Source: Aquimarina latercula DSM 2041 | GTDB lineage: Bacteria; Bacteroidota; Bacteroidia; Flavobacteriales; Flavobacteriaceae | Assembly (NCBI RefSeq): GCF_000430645.1 | Contig: NZ_KE387185.1 | Location: 1 to 64,000, forward strand | Direction of reading: 5' to 3' | Length of the DNA: 64,000 nt | Part shown: piece after piece, positions 1 through 8,000 of the stretch | Numbering within the stretch: the stretch's first letter is position 1 | Layout: the number at the start of each line of letters is the position of its first letter | The notes under the pieces: generated by a model | The model's database searches: none | Seen by the model: only the letters and a program-made list of their open reading frames with translations | What the model was told of the DNA's origin: nothing | Made by a program: the position numbers and the translations under genes

Positions 1-909
1 TCGGGAGTAATAAATATTGCGGATAGTGATGCTGGTGATTATGTAGTTACCTATACAACTAATGGGACTTGTTCGAATTCATCTAATTTTGACATTACAA
101 TTAATGATTTAGATAATGCATCATTTTTATATCCAGCGTCTTCTTTTTCAACCACTGAATCAAATACAGCTCCTGTAATAACAGGGTTAGCAGGTGGTGT
201 TTTTACATCTTTACCAGCGGGATTGGTTATCGATAATAACACTGGAGAAATAGATCTAACCAATTCAATACCTAACACCTATACCATTACATATACAATA
301 GCCAGAACATGTGTTAACTCATCTAGTGCGAATATATTTATCATAGACAATTCACCTCCAACTGCAAGTATTACTTCTACTGAAAGTAATCCAACAGGTA
401 ATTCTTCATTTGAAATCACTATTACTTTTAGTGAAGAAATCAATGATTTTGATTTAAATGATATTATTGTTCAAAATGGAATTGTAAGTAATCTTTCTGG
501 TGACGGATTATCCTACCAAGCTACGGTCACTGCAACCGAAACAGGAACGGTTACTATTGATATCAATACAAACAGTTTTACAGACCTATATGGCAATGGA
601 AATATTACTACAACTCAATTTAGAATTAATTTTGATAATACTTTAGGTATTAATGACGAAAGTCTATCAAATCGTATTACTATTTATCCAATACCATCCA
701 GAAATACAATCAATATATCAGGTGAAATCAGTTTAAATTTAAAACGTGCTGAATTTTTTGATATTCAAGGTAAACTAATATTTTCCGAAACATTAGATAC
801 CAATAGTATTACTAACAGCATTGACATATCTTCAATTCATTCTGGTTTATATTTAATGAGAATAATTTCTGAAACAGACTCGATAACAAAAAAAATACTC
901 AAAGAATAA
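1..909 (+). CDS. T9SS-secreted Ig-like repeat protein, C-terminal part
   Basis: The reading frame is open from the first base of the window, so this is the 3' end (302 codons) of a longer gene. The visible part is Thr/Ser/Asn-rich beta-sandwich sequence typical of secreted Bacteroidota surface proteins. A bacterial Ig-like module (about residues 120-210) begins with PPTASITS and contains an acidic loop around DFDLNDIIV. The last 80 residues form a type IX sorting domain: YPIPSRNTINI start, a GxL-type core (DIQGKLIF) and a SGLYLMRI...KKILKE end. The protein is therefore exported by Sec and anchored or released by T9SS. An adhesin or matrix role is inference; the catalytic part, if any, is outside the window. 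Confidence 0.85.
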   Translation, partial: SGVINIADSDAGDYVVTYTTNGTCSNSSNFDITINDLDNASFLYPASSFSTTESNTAPVITGLAGGVFTSLPAGLVIDNNTGEIDLTNSIPNTYTITYTIARTCVNSSSANIFIIDNSPPTASITSTESNPTGNSSFEITITFSEEINDFDLNDIIVQNGIVSNLSGDGLSYQATVTATETGTVTIDINTNSFTDLYGNGNITTTQFRINFDNTLGINDESLSNRITIYPIPSRNTINISGEISLNLKRAEFFDIQGKLIFSETLDTNSITNSIDISSIHSGLYLMRIISETDSITKKILKE

Positions 910-927
910 AATTATTCTTTGAGTATT
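894..927. terminator. Bidirectional hairpin terminator
   Basis: A perfect 16-bp inverted repeat (894-909 with 912-927, 2-nt loop) overlaps the stop codon of the T9SS protein. It sits between convergent genes and could end both that gene and the lanthipeptide enzymes transcribed from the other strand. An A-run precedes it on the plus strand and only a short T-run follows it, so it would be stronger for minus-strand transcripts. Confidence 0.7.
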
Positions 928-1013
928 TAGTTGTATTAGAATTACGTTACTTGAATTGAAATATAGTGCATTAAAACTCAAACTTTTCAAATAACACTCT
1001 ATTTTTCTATCTA

Positions 1014-1898
1014 TTATGTTTTATTCTTAAATTTTCTTATCCCCCAAGCTACTTTATAGGTTCTGTATAATAGATCATACAATACCATTTCATGCAGACG
1101 ATTTTTAGACCTAAACAATCGATTCATAAGCATATGAATATAACTACTCATCATGTCATCTAATTGATTTTTATCTACAATCGTCAATATTTCTTTAACC
1201 AAATCTTTACTACTTATACTTTTCTCATCTAAAGCATCAATAATCGGAGCGTAATCTGGATCTGAATCTCTTTTAAAACTTAGGAAATTTTTAATTTTAT
1301 CATGTTCATTTCGGAATTTCTTATCCATTTGCTTCTTAAGCCCCTTATTCATTCCAAACTCAACACCAAATCCAGTCTTTAAACGTTCCAATAAAGCCAA
1401 CTTATCATCTTCACTATAACCAAAATCCTGAAGCAATTGATCTATAGCTCTAACGCCAAATAACCATCTCAATTCTTCTCCTTCGTCCCCGTCAATCATA
1501 TCTAAAAAATCCACTATCATTCTGCTATCCAAAAAAAATAATTCTTCTGAGATACTCATAGTTTCTCCTCCGTATCGCTCTACCTCTCTTTGATATGTAT
1601 CCAATTGTATTTTCCATATAAGATCTTCATCAGAAAACTCTTTTAACGAGCCATATAATGTGTTTATAACCTCAGCAATATTTTCAGGTTTATTATAGTG
1701 AAACCTTACTCTAATATGATGTTTTGGATCGTTATATCTTATAAAAAACCACTTATCGATAATTCCTTTGTCTAAAAGATGCGTAGCAATTGGTTTAATA
1801 ATATCGGTTAGAATCAGGTCAGAGGTTTTAGGTCCAGTGTATATTTTATAATACAACCACTCGCTACCTATAATAAAGGATCTTTGTACATCAACCAT
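1014..1898 (-). CDS. lanB: Lanthipeptide dehydratase, elimination domain protein (split LanB)
   Basis: A stand-alone 294-residue protein of the thiopeptide-type/Lant_dehydr_C family. In full-length LanB this domain removes glutamate from glutamylated Ser/Thr to give dehydroalanine/dehydrobutyrine. Residues 51-66 carry the family motif FFIRYNDPKHHIRVRF with conserved Arg54, Asp57, Arg63 and Arg65. Near the C-terminus (about 253-260) IHMLMNRL matches the conserved H-M-x-x-N-R-L segment. Its ATG overlaps the stop of the upstream glutamylation gene by one base (TAATG), so the two halves are translationally coupled and presumably act as one enzyme. Split LanB enzymes are known in Bacteroidota clusters such as pinensin. 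Last gene of the cluster. Confidence 0.88.
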   Translation of the reverse strand: MVDVQRSFIIGSEWLYYKIYTGPKTSDLILTDIIKPIATHLLDKGIIDKWFFIRYNDPKHHIRVRFHYNKPENIAEVINTLYGSLKEFSDEDLIWKIQLDTYQREVERYGGETMSISEELFFLDSRMIVDFLDMIDGDEGEELRWLFGVRAIDQLLQDFGYSEDDKLALLERLKTGFGVEFGMNKGLKKQMDKKFRNEHDKIKNFLSFKRDSDPDYAPIIDALDEKSISSKDLVKEILTIVDKNQLDDMMSSYIHMLMNRLFRSKNRLHEMVLYDLLYRTYKVAWGIRKFKNKT

Positions 1899-4132
1899 TA
1901 ATTCTGTATATTTTTTAGCTTAGTTTCGTTATAAAAAGACACCACAATTTGATTTGTAAACGCATTTTCTCCTTCTTTTATAGAACTATCTTCGGAATGC
2001 AAAAATTCCTTTAATTTAAATCTTTCTCTCTTCTTTACTGTATTCAGCAACATTTTCATTGATGTTATATTCCTCGTATTAATTAACAATTCATTATCTC
2101 CATCTACGAGTAGTACAAATTGAGGTAGTTTTTTAGCATCAATAATTTTATGTAATTCGATCTTAAATTCATCATCATCCTTTTGAGATTTCAATAAATC
2201 AGCGATATCTAATGATGAAATATTCCAAGTTGCATTAGAGAATATAACATCTTTATACTCAACTCTTGGTAAAAAATCATACTCCTCCGAAAACGGTCCC
2301 CAATCAAAACCAATTCCACTTCTTACATTTTGCGTTTGCATATTTGCTAAAAACTGATAAATCGGTAAAGCATTACTCGAAAAATTATGGGCATTTGTTA
2401 AATGGGGAACTACTTCTTTATTAAATTTTTTGGAACGTAATTTTACTTTACCTCTTGGGCTTGCAGAAATCATTAAATCATCTAACAAAAGTTGATCTTG
2501 GTCAGTAATAATAGATTTTGCTAAATAAGGAATTTCATATTTTCTAAAATTAGGCCGCATCAAAATATTACCAACTCTTGATTCGGGTAAATGCACTATT
2601 TCTGCTAAAATTTTGTCCGGATTTAACTTGGTTTCTAAATCAATTATTTCCTGAGTGTAGGTATTTAAAGACTCATCACCGTGACAAAAACGACCCAATA
2701 AATTGGCTGCGCTCGAGCCTCCACAACTAGACATTACTATTTTTTGTGCACTATCTATTTCTACTAATTCTACCATAGAAGAAATCGTATCTGGCAAATC
2801 CTGCCAGTTTTCTTCTAATCCTTCAAAATCCTTATCTGTAAGTTCTAATAAATGTTTTCCTTCTTTTATAGACGACACTAATTTTTTATGAAGAATTGAT
2901 TGTATCGAAGACCATTTAACCTCTTTTACAGCTACTTTTTCTTGTTTATATGGCAGTAAAAGATCATCAATAATCTGACTCACATCTCCAGAGTCTTTAT
3001 CTTGTAAAAAACCAATTCCTAGTTCTACATCAAGCGCTTTTGATAAAGACACCTCTCTACTCTCATAACGTTCATAAAAAGCTGATTTAAATCTAGAAAT
3101 AAATGTTTCTTTTGGAGGCAAGGTCAATTTGTTAAGTAATGATAACCCTCTTCTTATTTTTCTTATCGTATCATAACTCAGTGTGTTCTTCTCCACCGAT
3201 AAACTCATATCCGTTTGAAACATATATTTTAACTCAAAACCAGTTTCTAACTTCTTAAGAGATTCGCTAAGATCGATATATTCCTGAGCCGAATTCCCGA
3301 TATTTTTATCAATATGTTCTAATGTTTCTCGAACATTTTCTAATTCGGAAACAATATGATCAGTTCCTGATAATTTCTGTAGAACAGGCATTATTTGATC
3401 TAAAAATTCTGGTCCAGAAACAGAAGGTTCTAATTCACTAATTAATAATTGACTTTCTACCAATTGATCGATATATCCAGAAGCTTCGTCATAGGTAATT
3501 TCATCGTCTATTAATACTTCTGCTAAATCACTAAGTAATGCTCCTTTTTTTACTTTAGTTAGTACTTTTTGTAAATATTCTGAGTCCTCCACAGCAACAA
3601 TATGATGCACTCTTTTACTATTTACATAAGAATATTCTACATATCTAAGTTGTTTTCCTGCTTTATATATACTGGTATTAGGGTAAAACAAGAGTTGATT
3701 CCGGATTTTCTTATCCTTTACAATATCCTGTGATAACGCTACCAGATAATTCATATCTAATCGTGTATGCCGATTGTTCTTTGATTTATCAGAAAGTTCT
3801 ATGGATGTGATGTTAGAAAATTCTCCAACCGCAGTACCGGCAAAAAGACCAAATGGCGTACATCTAGAAGACATCCTACTAAGATATTTCAAAACAGAAT
3901 ACATCATATGTTCTGATGCTGCTTTCTCCTTTATTTCTCCTTTTAGCCACTTTTCAAACTCCTGATATAATGAAGGAGATGCTAAAAAAATCGCTTCTTT
4001 AACAATTTTATCCGTACAAACTATTTTTAGTTCTTCTTCACTTAATTCTTCGTTTTTAGTTAACTCTTTATAAAATGAAAAAGAAAAGAGTGGTGTTCTT
4101 AAAACGTACTTAGAAAAGTTTTTATAGCTCAT
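1898..4132 (-). CDS. lanB: Lanthipeptide dehydratase, glutamylation domain protein (split LanB)
   Basis: Lant_dehydr_N family; transfers glutamate from Glu-tRNA to Ser/Thr of the precursor peptide. It opens with SKYVLRTPLFSF, the usual LanB N-terminal strand, and has SSRCTPFGLFAG at residues 88-99, the family signature. SSCGGSSAANLLGRF lies in the second half. It stops after about 744 residues, before the elimination domain, which is the next gene. Start choice: a GTG at 4168 would add 12 residues inside the end of lanC, but the ATG at 4132 places the conserved strand right at the N-terminus, as in other LanB proteins, and leaves a 17-bp gap after lanC. The start is therefore not certain; the identity is. 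Confidence 0.9.
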   Translation of the reverse strand: MSYKNFSKYVLRTPLFSFSFYKELTKNEELSEEELKIVCTDKIVKEAIFLASPSLYQEFEKWLKGEIKEKAASEHMMYSVLKYLSRMSSRCTPFGLFAGTAVGEFSNITSIELSDKSKNNRHTRLDMNYLVALSQDIVKDKKIRNQLLFYPNTSIYKAGKQLRYVEYSYVNSKRVHHIVAVEDSEYLQKVLTKVKKGALLSDLAEVLIDDEITYDEASGYIDQLVESQLLISELEPSVSGPEFLDQIMPVLQKLSGTDHIVSELENVRETLEHIDKNIGNSAQEYIDLSESLKKLETGFELKYMFQTDMSLSVEKNTLSYDTIRKIRRGLSLLNKLTLPPKETFISRFKSAFYERYESREVSLSKALDVELGIGFLQDKDSGDVSQIIDDLLLPYKQEKVAVKEVKWSSIQSILHKKLVSSIKEGKHLLELTDKDFEGLEENWQDLPDTISSMVELVEIDSAQKIVMSSCGGSSAANLLGRFCHGDESLNTYTQEIIDLETKLNPDKILAEIVHLPESRVGNILMRPNFRKYEIPYLAKSIITDQDQLLLDDLMISASPRGKVKLRSKKFNKEVVPHLTNAHNFSSNALPIYQFLANMQTQNVRSGIGFDWGPFSEEYDFLPRVEYKDVIFSNATWNISSLDIADLLKSQKDDDEFKIELHKIIDAKKLPQFVLLVDGDNELLINTRNITSMKMLLNTVKKRERFKLKEFLHSEDSSIKEGENAFTNQIVVSFYNETKLKNIQN

Positions 4133-4149
4133 AGTTTTGCTATTTGGAA

Positions 4150-5373
4150 TTAACTGATTAATAAACACTCATCCCATTTCGTCTCGAATGGTGCCAAATA
4201 AGAAATTATACTCAGTCCAATTCCTGCTACACCTTCTAATAAATTGATTTCTTTTCTCCAACCTTCATCCGTTCCACCAAACCATTGTTTATAACCTACA
4301 TATCCATCTTCATGTATTGCCATTTTAAGCCCTTCTTCCATCCAAAAATCGGCTGTTTCTTTAAATATTGTCTTTTTTGTTTCTTTATACATATAATTAT
4401 AAATCTGTACCATACCAAAGGTACCATGGCATAGGCCGTTATCTTTTACTTTAGCCTCTATAAGATCTCTTCTTTTACAGGAGTTTTCCACTGTGTCAAT
4501 TCCTTTTTGAATAATTGTATCATCTTTTAAAACGTTTCCTACCCGCCATAAGGTTAAGCCAATTCCTAAATCCCCATAACACCATGCCAATCGCTCAACA
4601 CTATTCTTTTCCTTGCCTTGATATACCCAACTTGGAAAAAAAGAAGAACAAGATACATCTTTGTTTTCATTACATAGAATAAACTGTGTAGCTTTCTCTA
4701 TTACAGGCATTACTTCATCATAAAAGTCATCATAAATTGCCAAACGTGATAAAAAGTTTATAATACTAGACATTCCATGGGAGAGACTTAAGTTACATCC
4801 TCTAATTTCTTTATTTTCGTCTAGATAACTCTCCCATTTCATCATACCATCCTCTTTAATAGCAGCTCTTTTAAGAGAAGCCACAATCTCTAAAAGTTTT
4901 ACTTTATAGTATTCTTTTAAATCTACAGATTTTGTCCTCTGATATCTTTTAAAAAAATAAAATCCAATCCCTATTACTCCATGAAGAAAATCATAAAATT
5001 TATCTTTCTCTCCCATTTGTACGATAGCACTGCTTAAATAAGCATCCAAATCCGATAGAAGTTCATCACTATCTATATCAATAAACTCTTCTTCCTCTAA
5101 CAATTCTATCACCCAACCTGCTCCGGCAATTCCAGTACAGAAAGTAGGAAAACTATATCCTTCATTAATTTTTTCAATTACAGAAGATATCATTTCTACT
5201 CCTATATCAGCATGAGATTCTTGATTAGTAAACTTAGAATAATAAAAATTAAACAATGCGATTCCAGAAATACCTGATAAAACACCAACATGTTCATTCG
5301 TCTTATAATTTTCGGAAAGAATGGTACTTATTCTTTCCAGTTTATCTAACAATAGAGGTTTAAGTGTATTCAT
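4150..5373 (-). CDS. lanC: Lanthipeptide cyclase LanC
   Basis: A 407-residue LanC-like alpha/alpha-barrel enzyme that forms (methyl)lanthionine rings by adding Cys thiols to dehydrated residues. All expected zinc and catalytic residues are visible: Cys265 in AWCYGD, Cys315-His316 in GLCHG, and His199 in LSLSHG. The repeated G-x-x-G helical motifs (GVLSGISGIALF, GIAGAGW, GVIGIGF, GDLGIG, GTFG, GVAGIG) are also present. It follows the precursor gene nearest to it by 137 bp, with a hairpin terminator in the gap, and is directly followed by the split dehydratase genes. Length and residues are normal for an active cyclase. Confidence 0.93.
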   Translation of the reverse strand: MNTLKPLLLDKLERISTILSENYKTNEHVGVLSGISGIALFNFYYSKFTNQESHADIGVEMISSVIEKINEGYSFPTFCTGIAGAGWVIELLEEEEFIDIDSDELLSDLDAYLSSAIVQMGEKDKFYDFLHGVIGIGFYFFKRYQRTKSVDLKEYYKVKLLEIVASLKRAAIKEDGMMKWESYLDENKEIRGCNLSLSHGMSSIINFLSRLAIYDDFYDEVMPVIEKATQFILCNENKDVSCSSFFPSWVYQGKEKNSVERLAWCYGDLGIGLTLWRVGNVLKDDTIIQKGIDTVENSCKRRDLIEAKVKDNGLCHGTFGMVQIYNYMYKETKKTIFKETADFWMEEGLKMAIHEDGYVGYKQWFGGTDEGWRKEINLLEGVAGIGLSIISYLAPFETKWDECLLIS

Positions 5374-5399
5374 TTGCTTTTCTTAAATAGTACTATAAA

Positions 5400-5424
5400 A
5401 AAACTGCCCAATTAAGGCAGTTTT
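5400..5424 (-). terminator. Hairpin terminator between precursor 1 and lanC
   Basis: Perfect 9-bp stem (5400-5408 with 5416-5424) and 7-nt loop, followed on the minus strand by seven T (plus-strand A-run 5397-5403). It lies between the precursor gene and the modification genes. This is the usual place for a partial terminator that lets precursor mRNA outnumber enzyme mRNA. Confidence 0.75.
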
Positions 5425-5510
5425 CGCGTTTAAAGTATTAAAAAAACTTGTATTTAGATCTATAGTATGACATCATTTTTAAAAATATGTCAAAGTATGA
5501 CCCATTGGTT

Positions 5511-5663
5511 TTAGAAACAATATCTTCCTGGAGGAGGACAGCTATTAAAAGCATCTAGGGTAGGACAACAATGTGTTGGATCAATACCACCCTTTATTTT
5601 ATTAAGGTTTAAGTCACTAATCGTTTGTTTTTTAAGCTCCAATTTTTTCAATGATTTTTTCAT
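5511..5663 (-). CDS. lanA: Class I lanthipeptide precursor peptide 1
   Basis: A 50-residue peptide. The leader (1-26) begins MKKSLKKLELKKQTISDLNL and ends NKIKGG, the Bacteroidota class I lanthipeptide pattern of K-K-L-x-L-x-K-x-T-I-x-x-L-N followed by a GG cleavage site. The 24-residue core has four Cys (32, 33, 42, 49) and three possible dehydration sites (Thr30, Thr35, Ser41), plus a Pro-Pro-Pro-Gly stretch (43-46). With three Ser/Thr and four Cys, up to three rings and one free Cys, or a disulfide, are possible. It lies directly upstream of lanC and the split LanB on the same strand. Ring pattern and activity cannot be read from sequence. Confidence 0.88.
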   Translation of the reverse strand: MKKSLKKLELKKQTISDLNLNKIKGGIDPTHCCPTLDAFNSCPPPGRYCF

Positions 5664-5687
5664 GATATTGTATAATTTTTAAAATTA

Positions 5688-5781
5688 CCTACTCTGTTTA
5701 TGGTTTTCGGCTTCCCCATACCAAAATTGATTATTCTAAATATTCCATTTTGATTCTACAACCAAATTAACACAGAGTAGG
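5688..5781. repeat. 10-bp inverted repeat flanking the precursor 1 promoter region
   Basis: CCTACTCTGT (5688-5697) and its exact complement ACAGAGTAGG (5772-5781) bracket 74 bp immediately upstream of precursor 1. The span should hold the promoter. It may be a regulator site or a long-range mRNA stem; neither is shown. Confidence 0.5.
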
Positions 5782-5833
5782 AAAGCAAAAAAACATAGTT
5801 TCCTCATTTTGGATAAAATACGGAGCAAAAAAA

Positions 5834-5853
5834 GCCCCGTAATTTTACGGGGC
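5834..5853 (-). terminator. Hairpin terminator of precursor 2
   Basis: GC-rich 9-bp perfect stem (5834-5842 with 5845-5853), 2-nt loop, then seven T on the minus strand (plus-strand A-run 5827-5833). It starts 22 bp after the stop of precursor 2 and separates that gene from precursor 1, so precursor 2 is probably a monocistronic message. Confidence 0.82.
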
Positions 5854-5875
5854 CCTATATTTTATTTCTATTTGA

Positions 5876-6028
5876 CTAAGGTATATGACTATGGTCACAA
5901 CGTACATCAGAATCAGCGTGTTCCGTCGGTAAACAATCACCTCCTTTAATTTGGCGCAACCCAGCATTATTAATTCTAGCAATAGTAAGCCTTTTCAAGG
6001 TTACCTTTTTCTTTAACTGTTTTTTCAT
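5876..6028 (-). CDS. lanA: Class I lanthipeptide precursor peptide 2
   Basis: A second 50-residue precursor. The leader (1-30) starts MKKQLKKKVTLKRLTIARIN and ends LRQIKGG, again the Bacteroidota K/L-rich T-I-A-x-[IL]-N leader with a GG cleavage site. The 20-residue core has only two Cys (32, 44) and three hydroxy residues (Thr35, Ser40, Ser47). It is unusually rich in Asp and His (four Asp, three His). It shares the leader style with precursor 1 but no core similarity, so the locus probably makes two different products with one enzyme set. It has its own upstream repeats and its own terminator. Confidence 0.85.
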   Translation of the reverse strand: MKKQLKKKVTLKRLTIARINNAGLRQIKGGDCLPTEHADSDVRCDHSHIP

Positions 6029-6047
6029 TGTATAATATTTAAACGAT

Positions 6048-6075
6048 CAAAATACCAACTGATATCATTACAAAA
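6048..6075 (-). promoter_or_regulatory. Possible Bacteroidota-type promoter of precursor 2
   Basis: Reading the minus strand, TTTTG (6071-6075) is followed after 16 nt by TATTTTG (6048-6054), about 20 bp before the precursor 2 ATG. This approximates the Bacteroidota -33 TTTG / -7 TAnnTTTG promoter, one base short in the -7 spacing. The -33 box lies inside the proximal copy of the 15-bp direct repeat. Confidence 0.4.
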
Positions 6076-6121
6076 TCGTAAAATTAGATAGATGAAATAT
6101 AATTTTTATCATTACAAAATC
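6063..6121 (-). promoter_or_regulatory. 15-bp direct repeat upstream of precursor 2 (likely regulator sites)
   Basis: GATTTTGTAATGATA (minus strand) occurs twice with no mismatch, at 6063-6077 and 6107-6121. The copies are 44 bp apart, close to four helical turns, so a protein dimer could bind one DNA face. They lie just upstream of the precursor 2 start. The neighbouring AraC-type regulator is the natural candidate, since such proteins often bind direct repeats; this link is inference. Confidence 0.55.
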
Positions 6122-6132
6122 ATAGTTTATAA

Positions 6133-6156
6133 ACCGCATTTTGTTCAAAATGCGGT
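6133..6156 (-). terminator. Hairpin after the AraC/TPR regulator gene
   Basis: Perfect 10-bp stem (6133-6142 with 6147-6156), 4-nt loop, 16 bp after the regulator stop codon. The T-run on either side is weak, so termination may be partial. Confidence 0.55.
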
Positions 6157-6171
6157 GTTTATTTCCTTATA

Positions 6172-7917
6172 TTAAACACTTTGTACTTTAGGGTGAAGTT
6201 TCTCTATATTTTTTATATAATACGACGGATTAAGTCCTGTTTTAGCCTTAAAATGTTTTGTGAAGGAATTATCACTCTTGTATCCTATTTCTGATGCAAT
6301 GGAACTAATAGAAAATGATCTAAATTTTTTATCATTCTTTAATCTTTTAAGAGCGTAATCAATTCTTAGATCATTGATATAATCATTAAAACTCTTCGCT
6401 TTATAGGTATTAATAATTTTAGAAAGATACGTAGCATTTGTTTTTACCTTTTTTGCAATCGACCTTAAATTACAGTCTAAACTCAAAAAATATTCTTGTT
6501 CTTCCATCTTAAGCAATCCTTTGAGAACTTCGTTGATTTTTTCATCATCTATTAAAATCTCTTTTGCTACGTCTTTTCTATCAGTAGATTCTATTTTCTC
6601 TTTAGTTTCTAGATCTGATATTTTTTTTACAAGCTCGTTAAATACAATTTTATTCGATTTTTGTTTTCTAAAATACACTATTAATACCGTAATCATTATC
6701 AAAAAAACCAATGCCAAAATTCCAGAAATATATTCCTTATACTTTTGTTCTTTTACCCGTTTACTTTCTAATTTTTTTATTTGATCGCCCAATTGTTGAG
6801 TGTTTTGATCATATATTTTGTTAACAGTTTTGTCCTTATCTTTTTGGAATTGATCTTGTAATTCTTGGTGTCTAGTAAACCAATGAATAGATGCATCCCC
6901 ATCTCCTATCTCCTTATAACTTTTAGCCAAAAGTACATGTGCATCAATGATTCTATTTTTTCTTAAATCACTTTCTTTTAAAGCATTTATAGTTTCTAGT
7001 AGATAATTAATAGCTTTATCATAAGATTTAATATCGTAAAAATAACTTGCCAAAAAATAATTAACGTTGATCCATTGATTTGATCTTTTACTAACCTTCA
7101 GGTTCTTTAAAATACCTTCTGCTTTATATAAAAAATTCAACGCTTGATTGAAATCTTTACTTTGATAAAAAACAATACCTTTTTTAATATATAAATCAGC
7201 AATAGCTATTTGATAATCCAAAAGTTCACTCATTTTTATACCTATATCAGTATACTTAAGAACAGAGTCAAATTTTTCCAAATCCAAATACACTTCACTA
7301 ATAATAGTGAGTACATTAACATGATTTTTACCATTCTTAAATGATGTTTTATCAATAAAACTTAGTAATTTATTACAATCAACCAATGCGTTATCCAACT
7401 GATTCATGCGCCTTAAAACTATAGCAATATTGGATTTAGCAACAATCTCATTTTTAAGATCCCCTTTTTCTTGCGCCATTTCTAAGACCTGATGATACGC
7501 ATCTATTGCTTCTTGATTTTGCCAATCTTGTAAATAAGAATTCCCCTGACGTTTATATGCCTCACATAGGGTTTTATCGTCATTATTGGCTGAAGCAATT
7601 TTTATAGCTTTATCTAAATAAGATATACTCCTCTCCGACTCTTCTTTCTTATAGAAATAATATCCAATGTCGGAATATACAATGGCAAGATTTGTATTTG
7701 GTTTCCTAGATTTATTTAGAGCGATTTCATAAGCTACACTTTCATTGATCTTAGAAGTCTTGATCAAATCAATTAATTCTGTAAAAGTTTTGTTTTCTAA
7801 ACTATCAACTACTATTGAACCTTTTTCCTGAGCTTGAATTTTTAACGTCAAAACACCGGATACAAACAAACAATAAAGTAGAAACTTTGGGATATATCTA
7901 TTAACAAAAAAAAACAT
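6172..7917 (-). CDS. TPR-containing membrane regulator with C-terminal AraC DNA-binding domain
   Basis: A 581-residue one-protein sensor-regulator of a type common in Bacteroidota. Residues 1-29 are a signal/anchor segment ending in AQ. About 40-350 are TPR-like helical repeats, expected in the periplasm. One transmembrane helix (about 394-414, GILALVFLIMITVLIVYF) follows. About 470-575 form an AraC-type double helix-turn-helix with the signature IASEIGYKSDNSFTKHFKAK. It lies directly upstream of the precursor genes on the same strand and presumably controls them, perhaps through the 15-bp repeats. The signal sensed is unknown. Confidence 0.85.
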   Translation of the reverse strand: MFFFVNRYIPKFLLYCLFVSGVLTLKIQAQEKGSIVVDSLENKTFTELIDLIKTSKINESVAYEIALNKSRKPNTNLAIVYSDIGYYFYKKEESERSISYLDKAIKIASANNDDKTLCEAYKRQGNSYLQDWQNQEAIDAYHQVLEMAQEKGDLKNEIVAKSNIAIVLRRMNQLDNALVDCNKLLSFIDKTSFKNGKNHVNVLTIISEVYLDLEKFDSVLKYTDIGIKMSELLDYQIAIADLYIKKGIVFYQSKDFNQALNFLYKAEGILKNLKVSKRSNQWINVNYFLASYFYDIKSYDKAINYLLETINALKESDLRKNRIIDAHVLLAKSYKEIGDGDASIHWFTRHQELQDQFQKDKDKTVNKIYDQNTQQLGDQIKKLESKRVKEQKYKEYISGILALVFLIMITVLIVYFRKQKSNKIVFNELVKKISDLETKEKIESTDRKDVAKEILIDDEKINEVLKGLLKMEEQEYFLSLDCNLRSIAKKVKTNATYLSKIINTYKAKSFNDYINDLRIDYALKRLKNDKKFRSFSISSIASEIGYKSDNSFTKHFKAKTGLNPSYYIKNIEKLHPKVQSV

Positions 7918-8000
7918 TCAGATTGATATTGTGTGATCATCCAAATGTAATGATTCTTTTTAAGCTGTTTAGAATGTCCTATTCTGAAAAAGGAGCTCCC

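Noticed and set aside
4130-4168. GTG start of the LanB glutamylation protein at 4168
   Set aside because: It would overlap lanC by 19 bp and add residues before the conserved first strand; the ATG at 4132 fits the family better.
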